The notes: generated by a model not told the origin, from the sequence alone. 64,000 nucleotides of DNA from Pseudomonas putida (GCF_028682635.1 NZ_JANHLK010000005.1:281937-345936); one strand, 5' to 3'. Positions 24,598-35,536 are shown, counted from the first letter of the stretch. Program-made: numbers and translations.

Positions 24598-26487
24598 CTA
24601 GATTCGGAAGCTGCCCACCAACTGCTTCAACCGCGCCGCCTGTTGCTCAAGGTCCGAACAGGCGCGCAGCGTCGATTGCAGGTTTTCCACGCCTTCCTGG
24701 TTCAGCGTGTTGATTTCGGTGATGTCGACGTTGATCGACTCGACCACCGCGGTCTGTTCCTCGGTCGCGGTTGCCACCGACTGGTTCATGCCATCGATTT
24801 CGCCGATGCGTTGGGTCACGCTGCTCAGGCGCTCGCCGGCCAGGTTGGCAATTTCCACGCTGTCCTGACTGTGGCGCTGGCTGTCGCTCATGGTGCTGAC
24901 CGACTCGCGAGCGCCGACCTGCAGTTCTTCGATCATGGTCTGCACCTGCTGCGCCGATTCCTGGGTGCGATGCGCCAGGTTACGCACTTCATCGGCCACC
25001 ACGGCAAACCCACGCCCGGCTTCACCGGCCCGCGCCGCTTCGATGGCGGCGTTGAGCGCCAGCAGGTTGGTCTGCTGGGAAATGCTGGTGATCACTTCGA
25101 GAATCTGCCCGATGTTCACGGTTTTGCTGTTGAGCGATTCGATGTTGCTGCTCGAGGCGCTGAGCATGTTCGACAGTTTATTCATCGCGGCAATACTGCG
25201 GTCCACCACTTGCTGGCCATCTTCGGCCAGGTTACGGGCATCGCTGGCCTGGCTCGACGCGTGCGCGGCATTGCGGGCGATCTCCTGGGTGGCGGCACCG
25301 AGCTGGTTGATCGCCGCGGCCACGCTGCTGGTGCGCGAGGCTTGCTGATCGGAGTTGTACATCGAGGAGTTCGAGGCGGCGACCACGCGCAACGCCACTT
25401 CGTTGACCTGGCCGGTGGCCGAGGACACTTCGCGGATCGAACCGTGGATACGTTCCACGAAGCGGTTGAAGGCGGTGCCAAGGCTACCGAACTCGTCGTT
25501 GTTCTGGATCACCAGGCGCTTGGTCAGGTCGCCTTCGCCGTCGGCGATATCGGCCATGGCCCGGGTCATGACGTGCAGCGGCTGAATGAGCAGGCGAATC
25601 AACATGCCCAGCAGGGCAATGATGATGGCAACGGCGATCACCGTGGCAACCACCGCCGAGGCGCGGAACTCGCTGAGCATCGAGAAGGCCTTGTCCTTGT
25701 CCACCGACAGGCCGATGTACCAGTTGACCGACGGCAGGCCCTTGATCGGGGTAAAGGTGACGATGCGGGTCTTGCCGTCGACCACGATTTCACTGAAGTC
25801 GCGGCTGATGCGCGGGGTGTTTTGCGGGTACGCCTCGCCCAGGGACTTCATGACCAGGGCCTTGTCCGGGTGGACCAGGATCTTGCCGTCGGCACTGACC
25901 AGGAAGGCGTAGCCCATGCCGTCGAAATCCCGGGCGCTGAGGGTGTCGATCAAGGTTTGCAGGCTCAGGTCGCCGCCCACCACGCCGACGCCTTGCCCGG
26001 CTTTGGTCGAGGGCATGGCCAGGGAAATGATGGTCTGACCGGTCGCCGCGTCGACATAGGGTTCGGTCAGGGTCGGCGTGCTGCTGTTTTGCGCCCCCCT
26101 GTACCAAGGGCGAACCCGTGGGTCGAAGCCGTCCGGCATCTTCGCGTCCGGGCGGATGGTGAAGTGTCCGGTGGCGTCACCCAGGTAGGACGCCATGAAC
26201 GTCGATGTCAGTGCTTTCTGTTCCAGCAGGGTGGCAACGTTGGCGGGTTCCGGGTTGATGGCAATGTTTTGCGCGAGGTTCTCGATCAGCAGGATACGAC
26301 CGGTCAGCCAGGTCTGGATGTTGCTGGCGGTGACGTCGCCCATCTCGTTGAGATAGTTGTCCAGGTCTTCGCGGATGGCATTGCGCTGTAAATAGTCGTT
26401 ATACAGGGTGAATGAGGCGAAAGTGGCAATGACGATGAGGGCGGCGGCAAGCAGGATTTTATGGCTGAAGCGTAGATTTTTGTTCAT
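24598..26487 (-). CDS. methyl-accepting chemotaxis protein, amino-acid dCache type (PctA/PctB-like)
   Basis: 629 residues: TM1 (about 10-28), periplasmic dCache sensor (about 35-275), TM2 (about 280-300), HAMP, and a signalling domain with the hairpin tip [15 protein letters not shown]. The sensor carries much of the amino-acid-binding motif: RPWY, then EPYVD, then GGDL, but the aromatic position before RPWY is Phe instead of the usual Tyr. No C-terminal CheR-binding pentapeptide. Synteny with purU resembles the pct locus of P. aeruginosa as I recall it, so amino-acid taxis is the best guess. Confidence 0.85.
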   Translation of the reverse strand: MNKNLRFSHKILLAAALIVIATFASFTLYNDYLQRNAIREDLDNYLNEMGDVTASNIQTWLTGRILLIENLAQNIAINPEPANVATLLEQKALTSTFMASYLGDATGHFTIRPDAKMPDGFDPRVRPWYRGAQNSSTPTLTEPYVDAATGQTIISLAMPSTKAGQGVGVVGGDLSLQTLIDTLSARDFDGMGYAFLVSADGKILVHPDKALVMKSLGEAYPQNTPRISRDFSEIVVDGKTRIVTFTPIKGLPSVNWYIGLSVDKDKAFSMLSEFRASAVVATVIAVAIIIALLGMLIRLLIQPLHVMTRAMADIADGEGDLTKRLVIQNNDEFGSLGTAFNRFVERIHGSIREVSSATGQVNEVALRVVAASNSSMYNSDQQASRTSSVAAAINQLGAATQEIARNAAHASSQASDARNLAEDGQQVVDRSIAAMNKLSNMLSASSSNIESLNSKTVNIGQILEVITSISQQTNLLALNAAIEAARAGEAGRGFAVVADEVRNLAHRTQESAQQVQTMIEELQVGARESVSTMSDSQRHSQDSVEIANLAGERLSSVTQRIGEIDGMNQSVATATEEQTAVVESINVDITEINTLNQEGVENLQSTLRACSDLEQQAARLKQLVGSFRI

Positions 26488-26664
26488 GGCTTGGGGTTCC
26501 GCTAAGGTCTTAATGTCCTGCGCGTGCTTTTATAAAGGGACGCACGATGGGCAATGTTGAAAGCAAGAGATATTTCCGTCGCTCCTTAAGGGAAATGTCC
26601 GACAAATTTGTGTCTGTCTGCTTTGTCGTTATTTCTATCGGCCGTGTAGGACCAAAGATTAACC

Positions 26665-28164
26665 ATGGGTGACCAAATGCCTGATTCATTGCAACTTGTT
26701 ATCGGCGCCGACCTCGCGGGGCAGCCGATCGCGCAGGCCATGCGCCTGGCGAACCGCCACGGTTTGATCGCAGGCGCGACCGGGACCGGCAAGACTGTCA
26801 CCTTGCAACGTATGGCCGAAGCCTTCAGTGATGCCGGCGTGGCGGTGTTTGCCGCCGACATCAAGGGTGACCTGTGCGGCCTGGGCGCGGCCGGCAACCC
26901 CCAGGGCAAGATCGCCGAGCGGATAACCGGCATGCCATGGCTGAACTACAAGCCTGCGGCGTATCCGGTGACCCTGTGGGACATTCATGGTCAGTCCGGT
27001 CATCCATTGCGCACGACATTGAGCGAAATGGGGCCGCTGCTGTTGGGCAGCCTGCTGGAACTGACCGACAGCCAGCAGTCGGCGCTGTATGCCGCGTTCA
27101 AGGTTGCCGACCGTGAAGGCCTGTTGCTGCTGGACCTGAAGGACCTCAAGGCGCTGCTCAATCACCTCAAGGACAACCCCGAACTGCTCGGTGATGACGC
27201 GGCGCTGATGACCACCGGCTCCAGCCAGGCCCTGTTACGGCGCCTGGCAACCCTGGAGCAGCAGGGCGCTGAAGCGCTGTTCGGTGAGCCGGCCCTGCAA
27301 CTCGAGGACATCCTGCAACCGACCGCCGATGGCCGCGGACGCATTCACTTGCTCGATGCCAGTCGCCTGGTGCATGAAGCACCGAAGGTCTACGCGACCT
27401 TCCTGCTGTGGCTGTTGGCCGAACTGTTCGAGCAACTGCCGGAGCGCGGCGATGCCGAAAAACCGCTGCTGGCGCTGTTTTTCGACGAGGCGCACCTGTT
27501 GTTCGCCGGCACGCCCAAGGCGTTGCAGGAGCGTCTGGAGCAAGTGGTACGGCTGATTCGTTCCAAAGGCGTGGGGGTGTATTTCGTCACCCAGTCACCC
27601 GGTGACTTGCCGGACGACGTGCTGGCACAGCTGGGCCTGCGCATCCAGCACGGCTTGCGCGCGTTCACCGCCAAGGAGCAGAAATCCCTGCGGGCGGTGG
27701 CCGACGGCTTCCGACCCAATCCGGCGTTCGACGCCCTGTCGGTGCTCACCGAGCTGGGCATCGGCGAGGCACTGGTGGGCACCTTGCAGGACAAGGGCAC
27801 GCCGGAGATGGTCCAGCGCGTGCTGGTGGCGCCACCGCAATCGCGGATCGGGCCATTGAGTGACACCGAACGCACCGTGCTGATCGGCGGCTCGCCGTTC
27901 AAAGGGCGGTATGACAAACCAATCGATCGCGAATCGGCTTATGAAGTGTTGATGGGGCGCAAGGGCCTGGCGCCGGAACCCGAGGCGGCGCCGGGTAAAC
28001 CGGCGGCCCAGGAGCCGAGTTTCACCGAACAGGCCGGAGAGTTCCTCGGCACGGCGGCGGGGCAGGCACTGAAATCGGCGATGCGCCAGGCTGCCAACCA
28101 GTTGGGCCGGCAATTGGTGCGCGGACTGATGGGTTCATTATTAGGTGGCAAAAAAAGCCGATAA
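26665..28164 (+). CDS. HerA-like P-loop ATPase (DUF853)
   Basis: 499 residues. Walker A GATGTGKT near residue 37, Walker B LLALFFDEAHLLF near 270, sensor region GVGVYFVTQSPGDLP, Arg-rich C-terminus. Related to the HerA/FtsK DNA-pumping ATPases, but DUF853 proteins have no established role. The start is ATG 26665, or ATG 26677 which has GGGTGA five nt upstream. A single-gene unit divergent from the chemoreceptor. Confidence 0.88.
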   Translation: MGDQMPDSLQLVIGADLAGQPIAQAMRLANRHGLIAGATGTGKTVTLQRMAEAFSDAGVAVFAADIKGDLCGLGAAGNPQGKIAERITGMPWLNYKPAAYPVTLWDIHGQSGHPLRTTLSEMGPLLLGSLLELTDSQQSALYAAFKVADREGLLLLDLKDLKALLNHLKDNPELLGDDAALMTTGSSQALLRRLATLEQQGAEALFGEPALQLEDILQPTADGRGRIHLLDASRLVHEAPKVYATFLLWLLAELFEQLPERGDAEKPLLALFFDEAHLLFAGTPKALQERLEQVVRLIRSKGVGVYFVTQSPGDLPDDVLAQLGLRIQHGLRAFTAKEQKSLRAVADGFRPNPAFDALSVLTELGIGEALVGTLQDKGTPEMVQRVLVAPPQSRIGPLSDTERTVLIGGSPFKGRYDKPIDRESAYEVLMGRKGLAPEPEAAPGKPAAQEPSFTEQAGEFLGTAAGQALKSAMRQAANQLGRQLVRGLMGSLLGGKKSR

Positions 28165-28190
28165 ATCCATCTTGAGTGGGCACGATCAAT

Positions 28191-28278
28191 GTGGGAGCGG
28201 GCTTGCTCGCGAATGCGGTGCACCAGTCAACATTTTCGTCGAATGACACACCGCATTCGCGAGCAAGCCCGCTCCCAC
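28191..28278. repeat. inverted REP pair
   Basis: GTGGGAGCGGGCTTGCTCGCGA with an inverted copy; lies between the convergent HerA-like gene and dciA. Confidence 0.9.
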
Positions 28279-28290
28279 ATATGTTCTATG

Positions 28291-28746
28291 TCATTCCTTG
28301 GACTTGGCGTGCGCCGCCAACCGCTCCAGCGCCGCCCGCAGGTTCGGATCGCTGATCCCGTCAGCCGTGGCCTGGATGGTCGCGGCCGCATCAAAGGACA
28401 AATCCATGGTATGCCCCGCTGCACCTTGCTGAACGGTGGGCGGCTGGACCTTGAACAGGATTCGCGTGAGATTGGCGAACTCGTCGAACATCTGCAGTTG
28501 CCGTTGCAGGCGCTTTTGCTGGTAGCGCAGACGAGTGGCCCAATGACCGTCGGTGACAATCAGCAACAAACTGCCTTCACGCCAGGACGCCACGTGGCAA
28601 TGGGCGCGCGCGGCGGGTTGCAGCTGGCTTTCGAGCAAACGTTGCAAATGACCCAGGCGTTGAGCGTGGCCGAGAATGGCCTTCAGAGGCTTGGCTTCGC
28701 GAAGCAGGACGGCGGGTGCTCTGGCCGTAAGAGGGCGAAATGCCAT
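28291..28746 (-). CDS. dciA: DciA/DUF721 family protein
   Basis: 151 residues, start ATG 28746. The DUF721 fold is seen in the middle: LLLIVTDGHWATRLRYQQ, RLQRQL. DciA is the ancestral loader of the replicative helicase DnaB in bacteria lacking DnaC. It faces away from secA, with about 300 bp between them; this neighbour pair is conserved in Pseudomonas. Confidence 0.8.
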   Translation of the reverse strand: MAFRPLTARAPAVLLREAKPLKAILGHAQRLGHLQRLLESQLQPAARAHCHVASWREGSLLLIVTDGHWATRLRYQQKRLQRQLQMFDEFANLTRILFKVQPPTVQQGAAGHTMDLSFDAAATIQATADGISDPNLRAALERLAAHAKSKE

Positions 28747-29053
28747 GATCAGACACCTGAAGTAACAGAGCCGCCATGGTAGCAGAAAGCAGCGGATGCG
28801 CCCGACCCATTGCTTTGCGCGCGCTTTACCCATTAAATCAACGAGTAACTTCTGCCGTGAATGACTTGAAGTTCAGCGATTTGCCCTTATTTTAAGTGAG
28901 CCCCGTTACAACGCTGTGCCAGCATCGTGGAACAACGCCACTTTCCTCACCACCGTTTCCGGGTAGAATGCTCGTTCGCATGCGGCCATGAGGGCTGCTC
29001 GGGCGACTCACGGGGCCGCCCTCCATCCCTTTAGTGTGGAAGATCCTGCCGAT

Positions 29054-31789
29054 ATGTTTGCGCCTTTGTTAAAGAAACTTTTTGGAAGCAAGAACGAGCG
29101 TGAAGTCAAGCGCATGCTCAAGACGGTGCAATTCGTCAATGCCTTCGAAGAGCAAATGGTGGCCCTTTCGGACGATCAATTGCGTGCCAAGACAGATGAG
29201 TTCAAGGCCCGCTTCGCCAAAGGGGAAACCCTCGACAAGCTGCTGCCGGAAGCCTTCGCGGTCGCCCGTGAAGCCGGCAAGCGCGTCATGGGCATGCGCC
29301 ACTTCGATGTCCAGCTGATCGGTGGCATGACCTTGCATGAAGGCAAGATCGCCGAGATGCGTACCGGTGAAGGCAAGACCCTGGTGGCAACGCTGGGCGT
29401 TTACCTCAACGCACTGTCCGGCAAGGGCGTGCACGTTGTGACGGTGAACGACTACCTGGCCCGTCGTGACGCCAACTGGATGCGTCCGCTCTACGAATTC
29501 CTCGGCCTGACGGTCGGCGTGGTCACGCCGTTCCAGCCGCCGGAAGAGAAGCGCGTGGCCTATGCCGCCGATATCACCTACGGCACCAACAACGAATTCG
29601 GTTTCGACTACCTGCGCGACAACATGGCGTTCAGCATGGAAGAAAAATTCCAGCGCGAACTCAATTTTGCCGTGATCGACGAAGTCGACTCCATCCTCAT
29701 CGACGAAGCCCGTACCCCGCTGATCATTTCCGGTCAGGCCGAGGACAGCTCCAAGCTGTACATCGAGATCAACAAACTGATCCCGCAGCTGGAGTTGCAC
29801 GTCGAGGAAGTCGAGGGCGAAGTCACCAAGGCTGGCCACTACACCGTGGACGAGAAGACCCGTCAGGTCGAACTCAACGAAGCCGGTCACCAGTTCGTCG
29901 AAGATTCGCTGACCCGCCTTGGCCTGCTGGCCGAAGGCGAGAGCCTGTACTCGGCGCACAACCTGAGCCTGCTGACTCACGTGTATGCCGGTCTGCGCGC
30001 GCACAAGCTGTTCCATCGCAACGTCGAATACATCGTGCAGGACGGCCAGGTCGTACTGGTCGACGAACACACCGGTCGTACCATGCCGGGCCGTCGTTTG
30101 TCCGAAGGCCTGCACCAGGCCATCGAAGCCAAGGAAAACTTGAACATCCAGGCCGAAAGCCAGACCCTGGCATCGACCACGTTCCAGAACTACTTCCGTC
30201 TGTACAACAAACTGTCCGGCATGACCGGTACGGCCGACACCGAAGCGTTCGAGTTCCATCAGATCTATGGCCTGCAGGTCATCGTCATTCCGACGAACAA
30301 GCCGCTGGCCCGTAAAGACTACAATGACCTGGTGTTCCTGACCGCCGACGAGAAATACGCGGCCATCGTCACTGACATCAAGGAAAGCATGGCCGCGGGC
30401 CGTCCGGTGCTGGTGGGTACCGCGACTATCGAAACCTCGGAGCGCATGTCCGACCTGCTCAACAAGGAAGGCATCGAACACAAGGTCCTGAACGCCAAGT
30501 TCCACGAAAAGGAAGCCGAGATCATTGCCCAGGCCGGTCGCCCGGGTGCGCTGACCATCGCCACCAACATGGCCGGTCGCGGTACCGACATCCTGTTGGG
30601 CGGCAACTGGGAAGTGGAAGTCGCGACCCTGGAAAACCCGACCCCTGAGCAGATTGCCCAGATCAAGGCCGACTGGCAGAAACGTCACCAGCAGGTGCTC
30701 GAATCGGGTGGTTTGCAGGTGATCGCGTCCGAGCGTCACGAATCGCGCCGTATCGACAACCAGTTGCGTGGTCGTGCCGGTCGTCAGGGCGACGCCGGTT
30801 CCAGCCGTTTCTACCTGTCGCTGGAAGACAGCCTGATGCGCATCTTCGCCTCTGACCGGGTGAAGAACTTCATGAAGGCCCTGGGCATGCAGCCTGGCGA
30901 AGCGATCGAGCACCGCATGGTGACGAACGCCATCGAAAAGGCCCAGCGCAAGGTCGAAGGCCGCAACTTCGACATTCGCAAGCAACTGCTCGAGTTCGAC
31001 GACGTCAACAACGAACAGCGTAAAGTGATCTATCACATGCGTAACACGTTGCTGGCCGCTGACAACATCGGTGAAACCATTGCCGACTTCCGTCAGGACG
31101 TGCTCAACGCTACCGTCAGCGCACACATTCCACCGCAATCGCTGCCAGAGCAGTGGGACGTGGCGGGTCTGGAAGCGGCCCTGGAAAGCGATTTCGGCGT
31201 GAAACTGCCGATCCAGCAGTGGCTCGACGAAGACGATCACCTGTACGAGGAAACCCTGCGCGAGAAACTGATGCAGGAGCTGATCGCCGCGTACAACGAG
31301 AAAGAAGACCAGGCAGGCGCCGAAGCGCTGCGCACCTTCGAGAAGCAAATCGTTCTGCGCGTGCTGGACGACCTGTGGAAAGACCACCTGTCGACCATGG
31401 ATCACCTGCGCCACGGCATCCACCTGCGTGGTTATGCTCAGAAGAACCCGAAGCAGGAGTACAAGCGCGAGTCGTTCACGCTGTTCTCCGAGCTGCTGGA
31501 TTCGATCAAGCGCGACTCGATCCGTGTGCTGTCGCACGTTCAGGTTCGTCGCGAAGATCCGATCGAAGAAGAGCAGCGCCTGCGCCAGGAAGCCGAAGCA
31601 CTGGCCGCTCGCATGCAGTTCCTGCATGAAGAGGCCCCTGGCCTGGAGCAGCCGGAGCAGGTGGGTGAAGAGGTCGATGTGGCTCTGGCCACCGCCCCGG
31701 TTCGCAACGAGCAGAAGCTGGGCCGTAACGAGCTGTGCTACTGCGGTTCGGGCAAGAAATTCAAGCATTGCCACGGGCAGATCCAGTAA
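29054..31789 (+). CDS. secA: preprotein translocase ATPase SecA
   Basis: Motor of Sec-dependent protein export, cytoplasm and inner membrane. 911 residues, standard. Walker A MRTGEGKT near residue 103, DEAD-like [12 protein letters not shown], preprotein cross-linking domain (about 220-370), second nucleotide-binding domain with NMAGRGTDI, helical scaffold, and the C-terminal SecB-binding zinc motif [13 protein letters not shown]. The ATG at 29054 starts the conserved [11 protein letters not shown]. Confidence 0.99.
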   Translation: MFAPLLKKLFGSKNEREVKRMLKTVQFVNAFEEQMVALSDDQLRAKTDEFKARFAKGETLDKLLPEAFAVAREAGKRVMGMRHFDVQLIGGMTLHEGKIAEMRTGEGKTLVATLGVYLNALSGKGVHVVTVNDYLARRDANWMRPLYEFLGLTVGVVTPFQPPEEKRVAYAADITYGTNNEFGFDYLRDNMAFSMEEKFQRELNFAVIDEVDSILIDEARTPLIISGQAEDSSKLYIEINKLIPQLELHVEEVEGEVTKAGHYTVDEKTRQVELNEAGHQFVEDSLTRLGLLAEGESLYSAHNLSLLTHVYAGLRAHKLFHRNVEYIVQDGQVVLVDEHTGRTMPGRRLSEGLHQAIEAKENLNIQAESQTLASTTFQNYFRLYNKLSGMTGTADTEAFEFHQIYGLQVIVIPTNKPLARKDYNDLVFLTADEKYAAIVTDIKESMAAGRPVLVGTATIETSERMSDLLNKEGIEHKVLNAKFHEKEAEIIAQAGRPGALTIATNMAGRGTDILLGGNWEVEVATLENPTPEQIAQIKADWQKRHQQVLESGGLQVIASERHESRRIDNQLRGRAGRQGDAGSSRFYLSLEDSLMRIFASDRVKNFMKALGMQPGEAIEHRMVTNAIEKAQRKVEGRNFDIRKQLLEFDDVNNEQRKVIYHMRNTLLAADNIGETIADFRQDVLNATVSAHIPPQSLPEQWDVAGLEAALESDFGVKLPIQQWLDEDDHLYEETLREKLMQELIAAYNEKEDQAGAEALRTFEKQIVLRVLDDLWKDHLSTMDHLRHGIHLRGYAQKNPKQEYKRESFTLFSELLDSIKRDSIRVLSHVQVRREDPIEEEQRLRQEAEALAARMQFLHEEAPGLEQPEQVGEEVDVALATAPVRNEQKLGRNELCYCGSGKKFKHCHGQIQ

Positions 31790-31816
31790 CCCCCGTTTCA
31801 TACGCTGAAATACCCG

Positions 31817-31849
31817 CGCCGCGACCGGCTCATGCCGTCGCGGCGTTTT
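31817..31849 (+). terminator. terminator after secA
   Basis: CGCCGCGAC / GTCGCGGCG stem, followed by TTTT. Confidence 0.75.
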
Positions 31850-31911
31850 GCCATTTCAACCCCCCGCTTTTGCTGAAGCGGTGCAGACATCATCTATAGA
31901 GGAACGCATTC

Positions 31912-33129
31912 ATGGCTGTTGGTCTTGGTCCTTTGCCAACGTTGCACCCGGTTGCCGGTTTTGAACTCGGTATCGCCTCGGCCGGTATCAAGCGCCCGGG
32001 GCGCAAGGATGTTGTGGTCATGCGTTGTGCCGAAGGCTCCACGGTGGCGGGCGTATTCACCCTGAACGCCTTCTGCGCAGCCCCGGTGATCCTGGCGAAG
32101 CAGCGCGTGCAAGGCCCGGTGCGTTACCTGTTGACCAATACCGGCAATGCCAACGCCGGTACCGGTGAGCCGGGCCTGGCCGCGGCCGAGCGTACTTGCG
32201 CCAAACTGGCCGAGCTGACCGGTGTCGATGCCAGCCTGGTGCTGCCGTACTCCACCGGGGTAATCGGCGAACCACTGCCGGTCGAGAAAATCGAAGGCGC
32301 ACTGCAAGCCGCCCTCGACGATCTGTCGGAAAACAACTGGGAAGCTGCCGCCACCGGCATCATGACCACCGACACCCTGCCAAAGGGTGCCAGCCGCCAG
32401 TTCCAGCATGACGGCGTGACCATCACCGTCACCGGCATCAGCAAGGGCGCGGGCATGATTCGTCCCAACATGGCAACCATGCTCGGTTACATCGCTACCG
32501 ACGCCAAGGTCGCCCGCGATGTGTTGCAGAACCTTATGCTGGACGGCGCCAACAAGTCGTTCAACCGCATCACCATCGACGGCGATACCTCGACCAACGA
32601 CTGCTGCATGCTGATCGCCACCGGTCAGGCGGCACTGCCGGAAATCACCCGTGCCGAAGGCGAGTTGTTCGCCAAGCTCAAGCAAGCGGTGTTCGAGGTG
32701 TGCATGGAAGTGGCCCAGGCGATCGTTCGCGATGGCGAAGGCGCGACCAAATTCGTTACCGTTGAAGTCAACGGCGGCGGCAATCACCAGGAATGCCTGG
32801 ACGTTGGCTACACCGTGGCCCACTCGCCATTGATCAAGACCGCACTGTTCGCGTCCGACCCGAACTGGGGTCGTATCCTCGCAGCTGTCGGTCGTGCCGG
32901 CGTGCCGAACCTGGACGTGAGCAAGATCGATGTGTTCTTCGGTGAAGTGTGCATCGCCAGCCGTGGCGCCCGCGCTGCGACCTACACCGAAGCCCAGGGC
33001 GCGGCGGTGATGCAACAGGAAGAAATCACCATCCGTATCGAGCTGGGTCGCGGTGATTGCAGCGAAACCATCTGGACCACCGACCTGTCCCACGAATACG
33101 TGAAGATCAACGCCGAGTACCGTACGTAA
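31912..33129 (+). CDS. argJ: bifunctional ornithine acetyltransferase / N-acetylglutamate synthase
   Basis: Recycles the acetyl group in arginine biosynthesis. 405 residues. The self-cleavage site is visible in GMIRPNMATMLGYIATDA: the chain breaks before the Thr of ATML, which becomes the nucleophile of the beta subunit. GAGGAA lies well before the ATG. Same position after secA as in P. aeruginosa. Confidence 0.98.
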   Translation: MAVGLGPLPTLHPVAGFELGIASAGIKRPGRKDVVVMRCAEGSTVAGVFTLNAFCAAPVILAKQRVQGPVRYLLTNTGNANAGTGEPGLAAAERTCAKLAELTGVDASLVLPYSTGVIGEPLPVEKIEGALQAALDDLSENNWEAAATGIMTTDTLPKGASRQFQHDGVTITVTGISKGAGMIRPNMATMLGYIATDAKVARDVLQNLMLDGANKSFNRITIDGDTSTNDCCMLIATGQAALPEITRAEGELFAKLKQAVFEVCMEVAQAIVRDGEGATKFVTVEVNGGGNHQECLDVGYTVAHSPLIKTALFASDPNWGRILAAVGRAGVPNLDVSKIDVFFGEVCIASRGARAATYTEAQGAAVMQQEEITIRIELGRGDCSETIWTTDLSHEYVKINAEYRT

Positions 33130-33142
33130 CGTTGCAGAAACT

Positions 33143-33230
33143 GTAGGAGCCGGCTTGCCGGCGAAGGCGTCCTCTGCCCCGAAACATGTGATGAGGCCGC
33201 TACCGTTATCGCTGGCAAGCCAGCTCCTAC
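33143..33230. repeat. inverted REP pair
   Basis: GTAGGAGCCGGCTTGCCGGCGA and an inverted variant ending GCCAGCTCCTAC, between argJ and the GST gene. Confidence 0.9.
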
Positions 33231-33261
33231 AGGCATCCCTTTAGCTTAAGGACGCTTGAAC

Positions 33262-33894
33262 ATGAGCCTGCACCTGATCATCGGCGACAAACTGCTTTCC
33301 TCCTGGTCCCTGCGCGGCGCCCTGGCCCTTGATCTGGCCGGCGCCCCCTACACCGAAGAACTGATCAAGCTGAACCAGCCGGACACCCGCGAACGCCTGC
33401 TCAAACACTCGCCGACCGCCAAGGTCCCGCTGTTGAAGACCGAGCATGGCACCATCGCCGATTCCCTGGCGATTGCCGAATACCTGGCGGAACAGTTTCC
33501 CGACGCTGGCCTCTGGCCCAAGGACGTTGGCGCTCGCGCCCAGGCGCGTTCGGCGTGTGCGCAGATGCACAGCGGTTTCTTCGCGATGCGCGGCAACATG
33601 CCGTTTGATTTGAGCCATGATGCACCGCTGACACCGACACCGGCGGATGTCCAGGCCGACATCGAGCGCATGTCCGCCCTGTGGGCCGAGTGCCGCGCCG
33701 CCGCGACCGAAAGTGGTCCGTACCTGTTTGGCCGCGTAACCCTGGCCGATGCATTCTTCGCACCGATTGCCGTGCGCCTGCGCACCTATCAGGTGAAGCT
33801 GCCCGAGGCTGACGAAGCCTATGTTCAAACCATCTACCAATGGCCAGCCTTCAAGGCCTGGCAGAAGGCCGGACTGGAGGAAATCGAGCGGTGA
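33262..33894 (+). CDS. glutathione S-transferase family protein (YfcF-like)
   Basis: 210 residues: thioredoxin-fold N-domain (about 4-80) with DKLLSSWSLRG, in which a serine takes the catalytic position, KVPLL cis-Pro and ADSLAIAEYL (glutathione binding), then an all-helical C-domain. AAGGA precedes the ATG at 33262. It overlaps the next gene by 4 bp (GTGA). Confidence 0.9.
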   Translation: MSLHLIIGDKLLSSWSLRGALALDLAGAPYTEELIKLNQPDTRERLLKHSPTAKVPLLKTEHGTIADSLAIAEYLAEQFPDAGLWPKDVGARAQARSACAQMHSGFFAMRGNMPFDLSHDAPLTPTPADVQADIERMSALWAECRAAATESGPYLFGRVTLADAFFAPIAVRLRTYQVKLPEADEAYVQTIYQWPAFKAWQKAGLEEIER

Positions 33895-34835
33895 AACGAG
33901 TACACGTAGCGGCCGCCGTCATCCGTGATGACAGCGGCAAGATCCTTATCGCCCGGCGTGCCGACACTCAGCACCAAGGCGGCCTGTGGGAGTTTCCCGG
34001 TGGCAAGGTCGAGGCCGACGAGTCGGTTGAAAGCGCCTTGGCCCGTGAGCTGCAGGAAGAACTGGGTATTGTGGTCGGCGCGGCGCGCCCGCTGATCAAG
34101 GTCCGCCATGATTACCCGGACAAACAGGTGTTGCTGGATGTCTGGGAAGTCTCGGCGTTCACCGGCGAGCCGCACGGCGCCGAAGGCCAGCCATTGGCCT
34201 GGGTGTCGGCGCGTGACCTGTCGGGTTACGAATTCCCTGAAGCCAACCGGCCAATCGTGGCGGCTGCCCGCTTGCCCGAGCAATACCTGATTACCCCGGA
34301 AGACCTGGAAACTCCGGCCTTGCTGCGGGGTATCCAGAAAGCCATCGCGGGCGGCATCAAGCTGATCCAGTTGCGCGCGCCGAATGGTTATGACCCCAAG
34401 TACCGCGACCTGGCCGTGGATGCGGCAGGGCTGTGTGCTGGCAAGGCGCAGTTGATGATCAAGGGGCCGTTCGAGTGGTTGGGGGATTTTCCTTCCGCTG
34501 GATGGCACATCACCTCGGCGCAGTTGCGCAAGTACGCGGCCGCCGGTCGACCGCTGCCCGCATCGCGCTGGTTGGCCGCGTCCTGTCATAACGCCGAGGA
34601 ATTGGCGTTGGCCGAGGAGATGGGCGTCGACTTCGTGACCTTGTCGCCGGTGCAACCGACCCTGACTCATCCTGGCGCGCAGCCGCTGGGTTGGGAGCAG
34701 GCTTCGAGCTTGATCGCTGGCTTCAGCAAGCCGGTGTTTCTGCTGGGCGGCGTTGGTCCGGCGGAAGTTCAGAAGGCATGGGCTGCCGGTGCCCAGGGTG
34801 TGGCGGGGATTCGGGCGTTTTGGCCTGAAGCCTGA
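33891..34835 (+). CDS. mutT: Nudix hydrolase / thiamine-phosphate-synthase-like fusion (MutT-type)
   Basis: 314 residues, GTG start inside the GST stop codon. Residues 1-130 are a Nudix hydrolase with the complete box GG-x-V-x5-E, REL-x-EELG-type (ARELQEELGI); this half may clean 8-oxo-dGTP. Residues about 140-310 resemble ThiE/TenI, a TIM barrel (IQLRAPNGYD, GVDFVTLSPV, GGVGPAEV). The fusion is common in gammaproteobacteria; whether the ThiE half makes thiamine phosphate is unknown. Confidence 0.88.
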   Translation: MKRVHVAAAVIRDDSGKILIARRADTQHQGGLWEFPGGKVEADESVESALARELQEELGIVVGAARPLIKVRHDYPDKQVLLDVWEVSAFTGEPHGAEGQPLAWVSARDLSGYEFPEANRPIVAAARLPEQYLITPEDLETPALLRGIQKAIAGGIKLIQLRAPNGYDPKYRDLAVDAAGLCAGKAQLMIKGPFEWLGDFPSAGWHITSAQLRKYAAAGRPLPASRWLAASCHNAEELALAEEMGVDFVTLSPVQPTLTHPGAQPLGWEQASSLIAGFSKPVFLLGGVGPAEVQKAWAAGAQGVAGIRAFWPEA

Positions 34836-34850
34836 TTTTCCTATGATGCA

Positions 34851-34937
34851 GAGGGCCTCATCGCCAGCAGGCTAGCTCCCACAGGTTTTGTGTGCGCCAC
34901 AAATCCACTGTGGGAGCCAGCCTGCTGGCGATGAGGG
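34851..34937. repeat. inverted REP pair, second sequence family
   Basis: CTCATCGCCAGCAGGCTAGC... and the inverted GTGGGAGCCAGCCTGCTGGCGAT, a family in which the stem is CAGCAGGCTGG rather than the CGGGCAAGCCCG type seen elsewhere. Confidence 0.85.
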
Positions 34938-34952
34938 TCTGACAGACGCCGA

Positions 34953-35534
34953 CTAAACCTCAGGTTTCGCCGCCGGCTGCCACAAAATCTCCGCAACCCC
35001 CTGCCGCCGGGCAATCACCCGCGCCACCACAAACAACAAATCCGACAACCGATTGATGTACGCCAAACCCACCCCGGCCAACGGCTCAAGCGCATTCAAA
35101 TGCTGACAGCGGCGCTCGGCACCGCGCGCCAGGCTCCGGCAGACATGGGCCTGGGCAATCAACGCCGAACCACCCGGCAAGATGAAATTCTCCAGCGGCC
35201 CCAGCTCTTCATTCCACACATCAATCGCCGCCTCCAGGCGCTCGATTTCACCGGCGTTCAACGCCTGATACTCCGGCATCGCCAGCTCACCGCCGAGGTC
35301 AAACAACCGGTGCTGACAAGGCGCCAATACCTCGATTACTTCCTGCAACCCCGGATACCGGGCACTTTCTGCCGCCAGTCCGGCCAGTAATACGCCGACC
35401 TGGCTGTTCAGCGTATCCACCTCGCCAATGGCCTCGATCCGTGGGTGGTCCTTGGGCACGCGGCGACCGTCGCCCAGGCCGGTTTCGCCTTTGTCGCCGG
35501 TGCGGGTGTAAATCTTCGACAGGCGAAAGCCCAT
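34953..35534 (-). CDS. ATP:cob(I)alamin adenosyltransferase, PduO type
   Basis: Makes adenosylcobalamin from cob(I)alamin and ATP. 193 residues, five-helix bundle family with the N-terminal ATP loop KIYTRTGDKGETGLGDGRR, then the motif GEVDTLNSQVG and the C-terminal RSLARGAERRC. Start ATG 35534 with GGTAAC-type spacing only 2 bp from the sensor kinase stop, so it may be translated from the kinase mRNA. Confidence 0.92.
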   Translation of the reverse strand: MGFRLSKIYTRTGDKGETGLGDGRRVPKDHPRIEAIGEVDTLNSQVGVLLAGLAAESARYPGLQEVIEVLAPCQHRLFDLGGELAMPEYQALNAGEIERLEAAIDVWNEELGPLENFILPGGSALIAQAHVCRSLARGAERRCQHLNALEPLAGVGLAYINRLSDLLFVVARVIARRQGVAEILWQPAAKPEV

Positions 35535-35536
35535 GG

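Noticed and set aside
24457..26391. Open frame of about 640 codons opposite the chemoreceptor
   Set aside because: Antisense shadow; begins inside REP DNA and has no motif.
29069..31801. Open frame of about 910 codons opposite secA
   Set aside because: Shadow of a long G+C-rich gene; low-complexity sequence, no family features, and secA on the other strand is certain.
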